Translations under genes and position numbers: made by a program
Shown here: piece after piece, positions 49,290 to 59,504 of the stretch
How positions within the stretch are numbered: position 1 is the stretch's first letter
Layout of the letters: every line of letters begins with the position of its first letter
NCBI RefSeq assembly: GCF_002797315.1
Contig: NZ_KZ454936.1
Location: 3,171,645 to 3,235,644, forward strand
DNA from: Bacillus sp. FJAT-44742
GTDB lineage: Bacteria > Bacillota > Bacilli > Bacillales > Marinococcaceae
Reading direction: 5' to 3'
Length of the DNA: 64,000 nucleotides
Notes under the pieces: generated by a model
Database searches by the model: none
What the model saw: only the letters and a program-made list of their open reading frames with translations
Told to the model about the DNA's origin: nothing

Positions 49290-51565
49290 TACTGTACCTC
49301 CTCTTTTTCGTCGGAAAAGAGGATTTCGTTTTCATCTAACAAGATAAGTGTTTCATACACATCTTCCTGGTCTTTATGTCTTGCAAAGATCACAGCCATA
49401 TACAGTCCGTTTTCCACAGGGAGATCATTAAAGGGGATGACCTTTTCGAATAGTCCCTTATTGATATTCTTACTTTTATCAAGGGTGCCAACGTAGGCTG
49501 CCGTGTCCGGGTCATACAGGGCAATTTCCAGCTCCTCTGCCCCTCCTGGCAAGTACACTTCATATTTGAAGCCTTTTTTTTCTGGTTCTGGTTCTAGTTG
49601 AAAAGCACTGACTCTCGGATAATTCGGTTCATTAACAAAGAGGAGAAACGGCAGGTGAATGGTTTCCTTCCCTCCCTCTATCAAAAGCTCTCCGTCAAGG
49701 CGTTCGTAAGAGGCAAGCTCCGGATTAATATCAAGTTCAACCGTCACTTCCTTTTTCTCACCTGGCTCTAAAATAACAGGCATCGGCAGGCGCCACCGCA
49801 ATCCCACTCCAAGACCTGAAGGTGCAGAAAAGGTGTAGGTCCTCTTGCGGTCTGTATGATTTTCAATGGTCACCTTCTGCTTTTGTTTCTCTTCAGGCTG
49901 GGCTGACTCCCATACGCCAAAGGACAAAGCTCCTGGATGTACTAATGTGTCAGCTTCCACCGCTTTTGGTATGTCTATTCTCCCAGCTCCTTGCACAAAG
50001 GGAGGATATCGATGGTCTTCGTTATCTTTTAACGCCACTGCGGTATTCATCAAGGCTGCTTTAATCTGAAGAGGTGACCAGTCAGGATGAGCCTGTTTTA
50101 AAAGAGCTGCGGCACCAGCTACGTGAGGAGCAGCCATGCTAGTGCCGTTTAGTGCAAGATAGCCATTTGGTACAGTGCTGTCTATTTCCACTCCTGGAGC
50201 CACTACATCCGGTTTAATATCCCATGATTGCGTAACTGGCCCCCGTGAGCTGAATAGTGCCATGTGATCCACTTCTTCTTCAAAAGTTGTACGGATCACT
50301 GTAGCTGCGGATTCTTTTGCAGCCTGATCTTCTTTTATTGCTTTGGATAAAAACTCTCCGTCTTCCTTGGAAATACTGATCGCAGGAATGTTGGATGCTT
50401 GTTCTGTCCCGGCTGCAAATGGACCGGAAACATTGTTATAAATCAGAACAGCTGTGGCTCCCGCTTTTTCTGCATTTTTTATTTTTGCGCTAATTGAAAT
50501 ACCGCCTCTTTCTATTAGAACCGCCTTCCCCCTTACAGATGTTAAATCATCTTCAAGGCCAAGGCCCCCTTCCACTAAAGGAAGATCCCTTTGGAAGGTC
50601 CACGGCAGACTCCCTTGAATAGATAAGATAGGAATGGAACGGTCATTTTGCGAAAACAAAGTAAGCACAGGGATTTTCAAGGGAGGCATGGAAGCACCGA
50701 CCGATATTGCCTTCTCACTCGTTCCTGGAGAACCTACGCTCCACATATCTGGTCCGCTGTTTCCATTTGAGGTGACGGTTACAATCCCCGCTTCTGTCGC
50801 CTTATCCAATGCTTCACTAGTCGGCCAGTCCGGTCCATTTATAGGACTGCCAAGTGAAAGATTTAAAACGTCCACTTTGTCTTCCATGGCTTTTTCTATT
50901 GCTGCAAGGATCTGCTCCGTTGAACCATGCCCACCAGGGCCCAGGGCACGGTATACGTAAAGGTCGGCTTCCGGCGCTACTCCCCGTACTGTCCCGTTAG
51001 CTGCGATAATACCCGACACATGTGTTCCATGAAGAGTTCCCTTCCCCTTCCTGGATTTAGTCTCCATAGGATCCTCATCATCATCTACGAGATCATATCC
51101 TTGTTTATAGTTTTTTTGAAGATCCGGATGATTATAGTCGATGCCTGTATCAATGACACCTACTTTCACACCTTTTCCTGTGAGACGAACTCCATTTTCA
51201 TCAAGCTTATTTCTAATATCCTCGGCTCCAATAAAGCGAATGCTTTCGTTGAGAGAAGCTTCATAGGCGACCGCCTGGTGGCTGTTTTTTACGCCCTCTA
51301 TAGATTCTAGACGTGGAATATCTTTTTCAAAAAGAGAAACGGACAGACCATAAAATGCATTTTTGTAGCTTTGCCCTACTTCCGTGTCCGGCAACTGCTT
51401 CTCAATCCTGTCTTTAACTGCATCCAGGTCTTCACTGTTTTCCACTGAGATTATAACGGTGGTCCTGTCATCTACGGCGTAGGCATCATAGATTGTCAAC
51501 GGGGACCATACAAAATTGAATATTATAATAAGCTGGAGGACTATCATCAATTTGTGTTTACCCAC
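49289..51565 (-). CDS. vpr: Secreted Vpr-like subtilase
   Basis: Extracellular serine protease, 758 residues: signal peptide, inhibitor I9 propeptide (about 35-105), S8 catalytic domain with Asp in VIDTGIDYNHPDL, His in LHGTHVSG and Ser in NGTSMAAPH, a PA domain inserted between His and Ser (about 350-460, AGATAVLIYNN), then an Fn3-like C-terminal domain. It has no sorting signal or CWB2 repeat, so it is probably released. The last 12 residues are mostly acidic. The symbol vpr rests on domain order and is tentative. Confidence 0.88.
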   Translation of the reverse strand: MGKHKLMIVLQLIIIFNFVWSPLTIYDAYAVDDRTTVIISVENSEDLDAVKDRIEKQLPDTEVGQSYKNAFYGLSVSLFEKDIPRLESIEGVKNSHQAVAYEASLNESIRFIGAEDIRNKLDENGVRLTGKGVKVGVIDTGIDYNHPDLQKNYKQGYDLVDDDEDPMETKSRKGKGTLHGTHVSGIIAANGTVRGVAPEADLYVYRALGPGGHGSTEQILAAIEKAMEDKVDVLNLSLGSPINGPDWPTSEALDKATEAGIVTVTSNGNSGPDMWSVGSPGTSEKAISVGASMPPLKIPVLTLFSQNDRSIPILSIQGSLPWTFQRDLPLVEGGLGLEDDLTSVRGKAVLIERGGISISAKIKNAEKAGATAVLIYNNVSGPFAAGTEQASNIPAISISKEDGEFLSKAIKEDQAAKESAATVIRTTFEEEVDHMALFSSRGPVTQSWDIKPDVVAPGVEIDSTVPNGYLALNGTSMAAPHVAGAAALLKQAHPDWSPLQIKAALMNTAVALKDNEDHRYPPFVQGAGRIDIPKAVEADTLVHPGALSFGVWESAQPEEKQKQKVTIENHTDRKRTYTFSAPSGLGVGLRWRLPMPVILEPGEKKEVTVELDINPELASYERLDGELLIEGGKETIHLPFLLFVNEPNYPRVSAFQLEPEPEKKGFKYEVYLPGGAEELEIALYDPDTAAYVGTLDKSKNINKGLFEKVIPFNDLPVENGLYMAVIFARHKDQEDVYETLILLDENEILFSDEKEEVQ

Positions 51566-51689
51566 TTATGCGCTCCTCCCTCTTTTTTTGCTTATCTTTT
51601 CAAAAACAAGAAAAAAATATTCATAAGCGGGGTCCTTGTTTGGGGGGTATATTGGGGTGCATTTTTAGGGGTTTTTGAGTGCATTTTTG

Positions 51690-51796
51690 GGTGCCTGGCA
51701 CCCCAGCCTCTTGTAACATTTCAAACTGACGCTCTCCTCTCCCGACAAAGGTTCCAGGAGTTTTTGTGTTACAGTCTCTCTCCGGTGCTTGGCACC
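51690..51796. repeat. Palindrome element J
   Basis: GGTGCCTGGCACC at 51690 and GGTGCTTGGCACC (one change) at 51784, spacing 94; CTTGTAACATTTC near the left end and TGTGTTACAGTC near the right. It is 43 bp from the mnaA terminator and about 125 bp upstream of the vpr start. Confidence 0.9.
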
Positions 51797-51838
51797 ACAT
51801 ACGGCAAGTCTGTTGGTGGATGACAAATAGTTGCAGCA

Positions 51839-51880
51839 CAAAAAAACTGGCTCACTCAATATTGAATGAACCAGTTTTTT
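51839..51880 (-). terminator. mnaA terminator
   Basis: AACTGGTTCATTCAAT pairs with ATTGAGTGAGCCAGTT with small mismatches; T7 follows on the minus strand. Confidence 0.85.
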
Positions 51881-53027
51881 ATAACGGCCGAAAGGTATCC
51901 GGCTTATCTTCTTTCTTCCCAAAGTAATGGAGAATTGCCTCGGTAATTCTTCGTGAAGCTTCACCATCGCCATAGGGGTTAGATGCCTTTGCCATTCCTT
52001 CATAAGTGTTGCGGTCAGTTAACAGCTCTTTTGTAAGGCTGTAGATCCGTTCTTCATCTGTTCCGGCAAGCTTCAAGGTTCCAGCTTCAATTCCTTCTGG
52101 TCGCTCTGTTGTGTTTCGAAGTACGAGCACAGGCTTCCCCAGGGAAGGAGCTTCTTCCTGAATGCCCCCTGAATCCGTTAAAATGATCTCTGCCCTTGAT
52201 GCGAAGTTATGGAAATCGAGCACTCCCAAAGGTTCAATCAGGTGAATGCGGGGATTATTCCCTAAAATGTCGTCTGCTGCTTCACGAACTGCAGGGTTTA
52301 AGTGAACCGGATAAATGACCTGTACGTCTTCATGCTCTGTCACAATGCGCTTGATTGCTCTAAACATCCCCCGCATAGGATCGCCCAGATTTTCTCTGCG
52401 GTGAGCAGTCATTAAAATAAGACGATCATCACCCAATTTATCAAGAGCTTCATGCTGGTAGTCCTCAGAAACGGTTGTTTTCAGGGCGTCAATTGCTGTA
52501 TTCCCTGTAACATATACATGTTCAGACTTTTTATTTTCATCTAATAGATTCTTTTCAGCCTTTTCTGTAGGAGCAAAGTGAAGATCGGCCATGACGCCTG
52601 TCAGCTGACGATTCATTTCTTCAGGAAAAGGCGAGTACTTGTCCCACGTTCGCAGACCAGCTTCTACGTGACCGACAGCAACTTGATTATAATAAGCTGC
52701 CAGACCAGCCGCAAAAGTGGTAGTCGTATCCCCATGAACAAGGACCACGTCCGGCTCCACTTTTTTGATGACATCATCCAGACCTTCAAGAGCTCTTGTC
52801 GTCACGCCTGCCAGTGTCTGTCTGGCCTGCATGATTTGCAGGTCGTAGTCTGGTTTTATATCAAAAACCTCCAGCACCTGGTCAAGCATTTCTCGGTGCT
52901 GCCCCGTTACCGTTACAATCGGCTCAATCTCTTCTGAGTATTTTTTCAGCTCTAAAACAAGAGGTGCCATTTTAATGGCTTCAGGTCTTGTTCCAAAAAC
53001 AGTCATGACTTTAATCTTTTTTCCCAC
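51879..53027 (-). CDS. mnaA: UDP-N-acetylglucosamine 2-epimerase (non-hydrolysing)
   Basis: Interconverts UDP-GlcNAc and UDP-ManNAc for teichoic-acid linkage units and ManNAc polymers. 382 residues with GTRPEAIKMAPLV, VHGDTTTTFA, TAHRRENLG and LTDSGGIQEEAPSLGKPVL. I choose the GTG at 53027 (AGGAG 8 bp upstream); the ATG 21 bp earlier has no ribosome site. Its product is the substrate of the WecC-type dehydrogenase at 11083-12363. Confidence 0.95.
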   Translation of the reverse strand: MGKKIKVMTVFGTRPEAIKMAPLVLELKKYSEEIEPIVTVTGQHREMLDQVLEVFDIKPDYDLQIMQARQTLAGVTTRALEGLDDVIKKVEPDVVLVHGDTTTTFAAGLAAYYNQVAVGHVEAGLRTWDKYSPFPEEMNRQLTGVMADLHFAPTEKAEKNLLDENKKSEHVYVTGNTAIDALKTTVSEDYQHEALDKLGDDRLILMTAHRRENLGDPMRGMFRAIKRIVTEHEDVQVIYPVHLNPAVREAADDILGNNPRIHLIEPLGVLDFHNFASRAEIILTDSGGIQEEAPSLGKPVLVLRNTTERPEGIEAGTLKLAGTDEERIYSLTKELLTDRNTYEGMAKASNPYGDGEASRRITEAILHYFGKKEDKPDTFRPL

Positions 53028-53075
53028 GTTCGCCGCTCCTTGGTTCATTGGTCTGCCGTACCTAATAGATGAATG

Positions 53076-53705
53076 TTACTTCGTTCCAAAAAGACGGTCG
53101 CCGGCATCACCGAGACCAGGGACAATGTAGCCTTTTTCGTTTAGCTTCTGGTCAAGAGCCCCCAGGTAAATTTCCACGTCAGGATGTGCTTCCTGAACCA
53201 CTTCTACACCTTCTGGAGCAGCAATTAAACACATGAGCTTAATGTTGGTGGCTCCCCGTTTTTTGATACTGTTAATGGCTTCAGCTGCTGAACCGCCGGT
53301 AGCCAGCATTGGATCAATAACGATAAACTCACGCTCTTCCACGTCGCTAGGGAGTTTCACGTAGTATTCAACAGGCTGGAGAGTTTCAGGGTCACGATAA
53401 AGTCCAACATGCCCTACTTTAGCAGCCGGTATTAAATCAAGAATTCCATCTACCATTCCAAGTCCTGCACGAAGAATGGGAACAAGGCCAAGCTTTTTCC
53501 CTGCAAGGGTGTATGACTGAGCGGGACCGACTGGAGTCTCCACTGTCACTTCCTGCAATTGAAGATTTCTTGTGATTTCAAAAGCCATTAAAGCTGCTAC
53601 TTCGTCTACGAGCTCGCGAAATTCTTTCGTGCCTGTTTTTACGTCTCGAATGAATGTTAGTTTATGTTGGATCAACGGATGATCTAAAACATGTACTTTA
53701 CCCAT
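53076..53705 (-). CDS. upp: Uracil phosphoribosyltransferase
   Basis: Salvages uracil with PRPP to UMP. 209 residues with the PRPP loop [16 protein letters not shown] and the uracil-binding C-terminus [18 protein letters not shown]. Same neighbours as in B. subtilis (glyA upstream, atp operon side downstream). Confidence 0.96.
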   Translation of the reverse strand: MGKVHVLDHPLIQHKLTFIRDVKTGTKEFRELVDEVAALMAFEITRNLQLQEVTVETPVGPAQSYTLAGKKLGLVPILRAGLGMVDGILDLIPAAKVGHVGLYRDPETLQPVEYYVKLPSDVEEREFIVIDPMLATGGSAAEAINSIKKRGATNIKLMCLIAAPEGVEVVQEAHPDVEIYLGALDQKLNEKGYIVPGLGDAGDRLFGTK

Positions 53706-53941
53706 GAATGCATGCGCTCCTTTTTCTTAAAAGCTTACGTGCCAGATTATATATTCTTTGAAGATTCTACAGAAAAAGAGCTCTTCCTTCAAGAGATGTT
53801 AAAAAGCGTTATGATTCTGAAAATATTTGTCAGTTTTCTTGTTGGTCTTTTCATGCAGCCTGCAAATTGGCCTCTTCCACTTCGGTCGCTTCCCCGCTGC
53901 ACTGCACTTCTCCTCTCACCCTGGCTGGATAAAAGGTGGAA

Positions 53942-53981
53942 TGTTACAGGAATATTACAGAATGGCAGGGTGCCAGGCACC
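53942..53981. repeat. Half element K
   Basis: TGTTACA at 53942, TATTACA 11 bp later, 9 bp, then GGTGCCAGGCACC at 53969. It touches an A8 tract, and the glyA terminator stem begins about 25 bp on. The rest of 53706-54002 shows no gene. Confidence 0.9.
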
Positions 53982-54002
53982 GAAAAAAAAGGCAAGAATC
54001 GC

Positions 54003-54043
54003 GAAAAAAAGCAGAAGCCTGCTTTGGCTTCTGCTTTCTCATA
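54003..54043 (-). terminator. glyA terminator
   Basis: AGCAGAAGCC and GGCTTCTGCT form a perfect 10-bp stem with loop AAAGCA; T7 follows on the minus strand. Confidence 0.9.
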
Positions 54044-54051
54044 CACCTTTT

Positions 54052-55293
54052 TTACAGGTTTTCGTACATTGGGAACTGCTCTGTTAATGCTTTGACGCGG
54101 TCTTTGGCTTCTTGGAGTTTTTCCTCATTGTCATGGTTTTTAAGAGTTAGGGCCATGATGGCGCCTACTTCTTCCATTTCTTTTTCTCCGAATCCGCGGG
54201 AGGTTACAGCTGCCGTCCCAATACGGATACCGCTTGTTACAAACGGGCTTTCCGGATCGTAAGGAATCGCATTTTTGTTTGTCGTTAAGCCGACTTCATC
54301 AAGAGCTTTCTCCGCTACTTTTCCAGTGATGCCAAGCTTGCGCAAGTCCAATAAAAGCAAGTGGTTGTCGGTGCCGCCGGAAACGAGATCCACTCCGCCT
54401 TCTACAAGAGCTTCACCGAGCTTCTTCGCATTCTTAATGATATTTTGGCCGTAGGTTTTGAAGTCATCCTGAAGAGCTTCTCCAAAAGCTACTGCTTTTG
54501 CTGCAATCACGTGCATAAGGGGGCCGCCCTGCAAGCCAGGGAATACCGATTTGTCTATTTTCTTTGCAAATTCTTCGTTGCAAAGAACCATACCGCCGCG
54601 AGGCCCGCGAAGTGTCTTATGAGTCGTTGTCGTTACAAAGTGAGCATGAGGAACTGGGCTTGGGTGGTCTCCTGTTGCGACTAATCCAGCAATATGAGCC
54701 ATGTCGACCATTAAGTAAGCTCCTACTTCATCAGCGATTTCGCGGAACTTTGCAAAATCAATTTCACGCGGGTAGGCACTTGCTCCGGCAACGATGAGCT
54801 TTGGCTTGCTCTCTTTTGCAATAGCAAGTACGTCATCATAGTCAATACGCTGCTCGTCTTCAGTCACTCCGTATTCCACAAAGTTGTACTGTACCCCACT
54901 GAAGTTAACCGGGCTTCCGTGTGTCAAGTGGCCGCCGTGGGAAAGATTCATTCCAAGTACAGTGTCTCCTGGCTCAAGGATCGTAAAGTATACGGCCATG
55001 TTAGCCTGGGCACCTGAATGAGGCTGGACGTTGACATGCTCTGCCCCAAATAATTCCTTTGCACGGTCACGGGCAATATCTTCAGCTACGTCTACGTATT
55101 CACATCCGCCATAATACCGGCGGCCAGGGTATCCTTCTGCATACTTATTCGTAAGAACAGAGCCCTGTGCTTCCATCACCGCTTCGCTTACAAAGTTCTC
55201 TGAAGCAATTAGTTCGATTTTGTCACGCTGGCGGCCAAGCTCTGCTTGAATCGCTTCAAATACCTTTGGATCTTGCTTTTTTACGTTCTCCAT
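54052..55293 (-). CDS. glyA: Serine hydroxymethyltransferase
   Basis: PLP enzyme converting serine and tetrahydrofolate to glycine and methylene-THF. 413 residues; the PLP Lys is in [14 protein letters not shown], and the N-terminus has [12 protein letters not shown]. It has its own terminator. Confidence 0.97.
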   Translation of the reverse strand: MENVKKQDPKVFEAIQAELGRQRDKIELIASENFVSEAVMEAQGSVLTNKYAEGYPGRRYYGGCEYVDVAEDIARDRAKELFGAEHVNVQPHSGAQANMAVYFTILEPGDTVLGMNLSHGGHLTHGSPVNFSGVQYNFVEYGVTEDEQRIDYDDVLAIAKESKPKLIVAGASAYPREIDFAKFREIADEVGAYLMVDMAHIAGLVATGDHPSPVPHAHFVTTTTHKTLRGPRGGMVLCNEEFAKKIDKSVFPGLQGGPLMHVIAAKAVAFGEALQDDFKTYGQNIIKNAKKLGEALVEGGVDLVSGGTDNHLLLLDLRKLGITGKVAEKALDEVGLTTNKNAIPYDPESPFVTSGIRIGTAAVTSRGFGEKEMEEVGAIMALTLKNHDNEEKLQEAKDRVKALTEQFPMYENL

Positions 55294-55436
55294 GAAAATG
55301 GTGTCCCCTTTCGTTCCCTTACTTGAATATGTTCGTTATTTACTGTCATATTATATACCAAGACCTATTGTAACACGTTATTTTCTTTTAAAAACGTATT
55401 TTATTTGATTTTTATAAAAAAATATTAAGAATTCAG

Positions 55437-55994
55437 TTATTTTTCTACTATGGGATAACGAGCTCTTGAACCGCCGATAAGTTTGGGGCGGGTTTTCGCC
55501 ATAGTCAGGTGTGCGGCTCCAATTTCCTTAATAGAGCTTCGCACCGGTATGGCTACGTGTTTTAAATGCATTCCAATCAATGTGTCACCTATATCTATGC
55601 CCGCGTCTGCCTTCACAAATTCAGTGACTACCGGATCCCTGAATTGCTGGTAAGCATAGGAAGCCATCGCCCCGCCGGCCTTCGCGTGAGGCACGACTGT
55701 CACTTCTTCCAGTGAGAACCTTTCTGCGGTACGGCTTTCAATAACCAGTGCCCGGTTAATGTGCTCACAGCCCTGAAAGGCCAGATGCACACCCGTTTTT
55801 TCCTGAAATTCCTGCAAGACGCTGAATATTTCCTCCGCAGCTTCCTCTGAACCCGCTGAACCGATTCTTTTACCAAGGACTTCACTTGTACTGGCACCAA
55901 TCAAAAAGATATGGCGATCATTCAGGGTGACGACATCACTTAATTCCTGCAGTGCCGTAGACAAGCTTTCTCTTATCTCCGTTTGGATATTCAC
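55437..55994 (-). CDS. ywlG: YwlG/DUF436 family protein
   Basis: 185 residues of the TIGR01440 family; function unknown. Typical segments: [32 protein letters not shown] and [18 protein letters not shown]. The GTG at 55994 has AAGGGG 7 bp upstream; the ATG 21 bp earlier has none. Located between rpiB and glyA as in B. subtilis. Confidence 0.9.
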   Translation of the reverse strand: MNIQTEIRESLSTALQELSDVVTLNDRHIFLIGASTSEVLGKRIGSAGSEEAAEEIFSVLQEFQEKTGVHLAFQGCEHINRALVIESRTAERFSLEEVTVVPHAKAGGAMASYAYQQFRDPVVTEFVKADAGIDIGDTLIGMHLKHVAIPVRSSIKEIGAAHLTMAKTRPKLIGGSRARYPIVEK

Positions 55995-56142
55995 GTTTTC
56001 ACCCCTTATAAACAATCCCTCCTCTTAGGGAATATCCATAAGAGAAGGGACCCATTTTCTTATTTTCAACGCACAGCCACATACGCAGCCTGGAACGCCA
56101 GGAATTTTCTCCGTGCCCGTTGCTTTTCAACCAGTTGTTCTC

Positions 56143-56580
56143 TTAGCCTTCAAGATTTGTAATCTTTTGAACACGGTTCGCATGGCGTCCGCCTTCATAA
56201 TCAGTCGTCAGCCACACTTTGGCGATTTCAAGTGCAAGGCCCGGTCCAATCACGCGCTCACCCATAGCAAGAACGTTGCTGTCATTATGAGCTCTCGTTG
56301 CTTTAGCACTAAACAAATCATGAACCAGCGCACAGCGGATCCCTTTTACTTTATTGGCAGCAATGGACATGCCAATGCCTGTCCCGCAAATAAGAATGCC
56401 TCTGTCTGCTTCTCCGCTTGCCACCTTTTCAGCTACTGGTGAAGCGTAATCAGGGTAATCCACAGAGTCAGTACAGTCACAGCCGACATCCTCAAAGCTT
56501 ATATTTAACTCATCAAGCAGACCTTTGATTTCTTCTTTTAAATGATAGCCGCCGTGGTCGGCGCCAATTGCTACTTTCAT
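56143..56580 (-). CDS. rpiB: Ribose-5-phosphate isomerase B
   Basis: 145 residues of the RpiB/LacA family. GADHGGYHLKEEI at the N-terminus and the catalytic Cys in GILICGTGIGMSIAANKVKG. It occupies the ywlF position of B. subtilis. AAGGAGG lies 9 bp before the ATG. Confidence 0.95.
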   Translation of the reverse strand: MKVAIGADHGGYHLKEEIKGLLDELNISFEDVGCDCTDSVDYPDYASPVAEKVASGEADRGILICGTGIGMSIAANKVKGIRCALVHDLFSAKATRAHNDSNVLAMGERVIGPGLALEIAKVWLTTDYEGGRHANRVQKITNLEG

Positions 56581-56658
56581 GGAATAAATCCTCCTTGTTG
56601 TTCATGATACCCTTTCCTATACAGGATATCCTTTATGGAGATGAATTGCACCATGTAT

Positions 56659-57951
56659 TTATATTGTAAATTTATCGATGGTGAGCTTCAATTTTTTTGC
56701 TTGTTCAGAGAGCTCCTGAGCTTTCTCTGTACATTTCTCCATAACTTGTGTCTGTTCTTCTGTAGCCGAAGACACTTCGAGTGCTCCTGCGGACGTTTCT
56801 TCTGCAATGGCGGCAACCTCCTGCGTTTCCTGGGAGGTACCCTGGATGGCCTTCAGCTGCCTATCAATTAATTCTGTAATATGATCAACGGCTTGTACAA
56901 CCACCTCGACTGATGCTTCCATTTCCCCGATCGCCTGGTGTGTTTCGGTTCCTTTTTTGGACTCTTGCTGAGCCGCCAGTACCTGGTCTTTAATTTTAAA
57001 GACCACATTCTGTACTTCACCTTGGATGTTCTTAATGACTTCAGATACACTTTGGACAGCTGAAGAGCTTTCGTCTGCAAGCTTTCTCACTTCTTCGGCT
57101 ACTACTGCAAATCCTCTGCCCTGTTCACCGGCCCTTGCTGCTTCAATGGATGCATTTAAAGCGAGTAAGTTTGTCTGGCCGGCAATGTCACCTACAAGAG
57201 AAATAATCTCTTCTACTTTTCCAGCCTGCTTGTCCAGCGCTTCAACGGCTAGCAGAGAATCTTGATTATCTCTTTCCATTTGCTTAATCCCGCCTACTAA
57301 CGAATCAGTTACACTCCGGCTTTTCTTCAGGGTATCGACCATTTTTCTCGTAGACTCTTTGGATGACTCAGCCTTACTATGTACTTCTTCCGCAATTCTA
57401 GTGATATCCTCCATAGAGTCGGCAGTGTTTTGGATCGCATAGGCTGAGCTTTCAGCTCCTGCTGAGATTTCATCAATGGTGCCGGCAATCCCGGCTGCCC
57501 GGTTCGATGCCGTCTCTGAAGCAAGTGTAATATCAGCCACTTTCTGGCTCGTTTCCTGAAAATTTGTTTCAATATCATGAACCATGGCTCTCAGACTGCC
57601 AAGCATTTCATTATAAGCAAGGCCTAATGCTCTTAGCTCATCATCCGATTTGGTTACAGCCACATTTTCCTGAATGTTTCCCCCTGCTGCTGTTCGTGCA
57701 GCAGCTTCCAGCCTTGCCAAAGGCTTTGTAATGAACGGAGCTGCCAAGAATGCCAGCAGAATACTCCACAAACAGCCTAAAACAAGTGTTAGAACAATAA
57801 AGGAATCACCGGTCACTCCCCAGGCTTCAGAAATCACATCCACGAGAAAAAAGATAAAAAATCCACTTGTCCCGTACGTGATTAGTGATACTATGCTGAT
57901 TCCCAGGACCAGCTTTTTCCGAATACTAAAAACATACTTCTGTCCCCCCAT
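56659..57951 (-). CDS. Methyl-accepting chemotaxis-type receptor without an extracellular sensor
   Basis: 430 residues: two membrane helices (about 17-40 and 52-75) with only about a dozen residues between them, a HAMP-like segment ([19 protein letters not shown]) and a full signalling domain with the hairpin tip [14 protein letters not shown] and upstream [24 protein letters not shown]. With no ligand domain it may sense membrane state, internal pH or ion gradients; this is inference. The start at 57951 has AGGTGGGGG upstream. It interrupts the otherwise B. subtilis-like ywlE-rpiB order. Confidence 0.9.
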   Translation of the reverse strand: MGGQKYVFSIRKKLVLGISIVSLITYGTSGFFIFFLVDVISEAWGVTGDSFIVLTLVLGCLWSILLAFLAAPFITKPLARLEAAARTAAGGNIQENVAVTKSDDELRALGLAYNEMLGSLRAMVHDIETNFQETSQKVADITLASETASNRAAGIAGTIDEISAGAESSAYAIQNTADSMEDITRIAEEVHSKAESSKESTRKMVDTLKKSRSVTDSLVGGIKQMERDNQDSLLAVEALDKQAGKVEEIISLVGDIAGQTNLLALNASIEAARAGEQGRGFAVVAEEVRKLADESSSAVQSVSEVIKNIQGEVQNVVFKIKDQVLAAQQESKKGTETHQAIGEMEASVEVVVQAVDHITELIDRQLKAIQGTSQETQEVAAIAEETSAGALEVSSATEEQTQVMEKCTEKAQELSEQAKKLKLTIDKFTI

Positions 57952-57965
57952 AGCCCCCACCTTTT

Positions 57966-58403
57966 CTAGTCAAGTTTTTGTATTACTTTATCTAGAAGGG
58001 CATCCAGTTCTCTGGCTGTGTTCCGGTAATCTTCTATCGTGCCGCCTATCGGATCGCTAATATCCCCGTGATTTTCATCATTAGCAAATTCCTTAATCGT
58101 AAAAGCTTTCTCTGCAGCGGCCGGAAACTTTGCAGCCAGAAGCTGAAAATGACTTTTCGTCATTGTTAAAATTAAATCTGCCCACTCTACTAGTTCTCTA
58201 TCGACAAGTCGGGCAGAATGGTTTAGCGGGATCTCTCTTTCATTTAGGACAGAGGTTGTCCCTTCAGAGGCTCCCATGCCGGGAAAAGCATGAACCCCTG
58301 CTGATTTTATTTCGACTTGCTCCCCAGCTTTTTTCTTCATTAAAGCTTCTGCCATCGGGCTCCGGCACGTGTTTCCTGTGCAAACAAACAATATTTTTTT
58401 CAT
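57966..58403 (-). CDS. ywlE: Protein-arginine phosphatase YwlE
   Basis: 145-residue low-molecular-weight phosphatase. The P-loop CTGNTCRS has Thr at the position that makes YwlE arginine-specific (tyrosine phosphatases have Ile or Leu), and the general acid Asp is in DISDPIGG. Reverses McsB arginine phosphorylation in the stress response. The 15-bp gap to the receptor gene suggests cotranscription. Confidence 0.92.
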   Translation of the reverse strand: MKKILFVCTGNTCRSPMAEALMKKKAGEQVEIKSAGVHAFPGMGASEGTTSVLNEREIPLNHSARLVDRELVEWADLILTMTKSHFQLLAAKFPAAAEKAFTIKEFANDENHGDISDPIGGTIEDYRNTARELDALLDKVIQKLD

Positions 58404-58628
58404 GATGGCACCCTTTCTTTTCCTGCATTTTTTCTATTATTTTAGCACAAACATTCATAATTCAATACGAAGCAATAGGCAAGCCGGCAAAAAATTCGTT
58501 ACTCCCTCAAGATAAGCAGCAGCCTTACTGAATCACCAAAAGTTCAACCCTTTATTCTCTACATGTCGAATTGTGCTCCTTATGTAGACCACAAATCTAA
58601 AAGAGCGTCCCGTCACTATCATCTTTTT

Positions 58629-59174
58629 TTACAGAGGTAAAAGAAGCTTTACACCAAAAGCAAGGAGTATTCCTCCGCCAAGCATTTCGCCGTAAGAACC
58701 GACCACCCCTTTGGCATGAGTGCCTAAAAATAAACCTACCCACGTTGCTACAGCACTCGTAAGGCCAAAAAGAAGAAGGACCGCTACAATCTTTGCTCCT
58801 ACAATGCCAAGAGTAATACCTACCGAAAATGAATCCAGGCTTACAAGCAAGGCAAACAGCAACAGCCCAAGTCCTCTTGGTGTAATGGAGTTATTTTCGC
58901 TGCTGGACCCGATCCCAGCCCAGATCATATGCAGACCGATTAAAATTAAAAGCCCTCCTCCCACCCAAAGAGCCAGCTGTTCAAAAGAAGAGGCAATCCA
59001 TTTGCCGCCGGCAATCCCGGCTAAAGGCATCAATATATGAAACATTCCGATTGTGCTTGCAATTTTCGGCCTTTCCCTTACTTTGATTCCGTTCATTCCC
59101 ATTGCAAGCGACATAGAAAAGGCATCCATGCCAAGAGCGACAGCGATAATGCCCAGTACTATCCATTCTTCCAT
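58629..59174 (-). CDS. mntP: Manganese efflux pump MntP
   Basis: 181 residues, six membrane helices in two similar halves, with the metal-site Asp motifs ALGMDAFSMSLAMG and LVSLDSFSVGITLG. Corresponds to ywlD of B. subtilis. The ribosome site GGGGGAGGGG lies inside a predicted hairpin just upstream. Confidence 0.92.
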   Translation of the reverse strand: MEEWIVLGIIAVALGMDAFSMSLAMGMNGIKVRERPKIASTIGMFHILMPLAGIAGGKWIASSFEQLALWVGGGLLILIGLHMIWAGIGSSSENNSITPRGLGLLLFALLVSLDSFSVGITLGIVGAKIVAVLLLFGLTSAVATWVGLFLGTHAKGVVGSYGEMLGGGILLAFGVKLLLPL

Positions 59175-59178
59175 GCCG

Positions 59179-59222
59179 TCCCCTCCCCCAAATCTGCTTT
59201 TATAACCCTATGCAGGAGGGGA
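59179..59222 (-). promoter_or_regulatory. Hairpin covering the mntP ribosome site
   Basis: TCCCCTCC pairs with GGAGGGGA, which is part of the Shine-Dalgarno sequence; an inner CTGC/GCAG pair shortens the loop. It does not resemble the yybP-ykoY manganese riboswitch. Confidence 0.45.
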
Positions 59223-59309
59223 TGGGAATAGACAGGCTTTTTAAGACATAAGTACTGCGAGAAACTGGTCTCAAAAATAAACGTTCCTCCAAACCTCTGG
59301 CTTGATTGA

Positions 59310-59323
59310 GCCGAAATTTCGGC
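59310..59323. promoter_or_regulatory. Palindrome GCCGAAATTTCGGC, candidate activator site
   Basis: Perfect 14-bp palindrome about 125 bp upstream of the sigma-54-type promoter, the usual distance for an enhancer-binding protein. A related half site (TCGGCCT) lies about 20 bp downstream. Confidence 0.55.
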
Positions 59324-59444
59324 CTGTCACAGCCACATCCTCGGCCTCTCTATTAAAAAATGACTCAGCTCTTTTCTTCCTCAATCAAGGTAAACGACTA
59401 CAATCACAGCGCTTACCAAACTATTTTTCCTTTTTTAAAGAAAG

Positions 59445-59461
59445 TTGGCATGCTCTTTGCA
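59445..59461 (+). promoter_or_regulatory. Sigma-54 (SigL) promoter of the alcohol-oxidation genes
   Basis: TTGGCATGCTCTTTGCA matches TGGCAC-N5-TTGCW with one change; GG and GC are exactly 12 bp apart. Transcription would start near 59472, 33 bp before the adh start codon. Confidence 0.75.
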
Positions 59462-59504
59462 AGAAAAAGGGGTGAAACTTTGATTTATATGAGGAGGAGA
59501 TCAA

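Noticed and set aside
55294-55360. PurR operator upstream of glyA
   Set aside because: One ACGAACAT block resembles a PurBox, but the required second inverted box at the right distance is not present.
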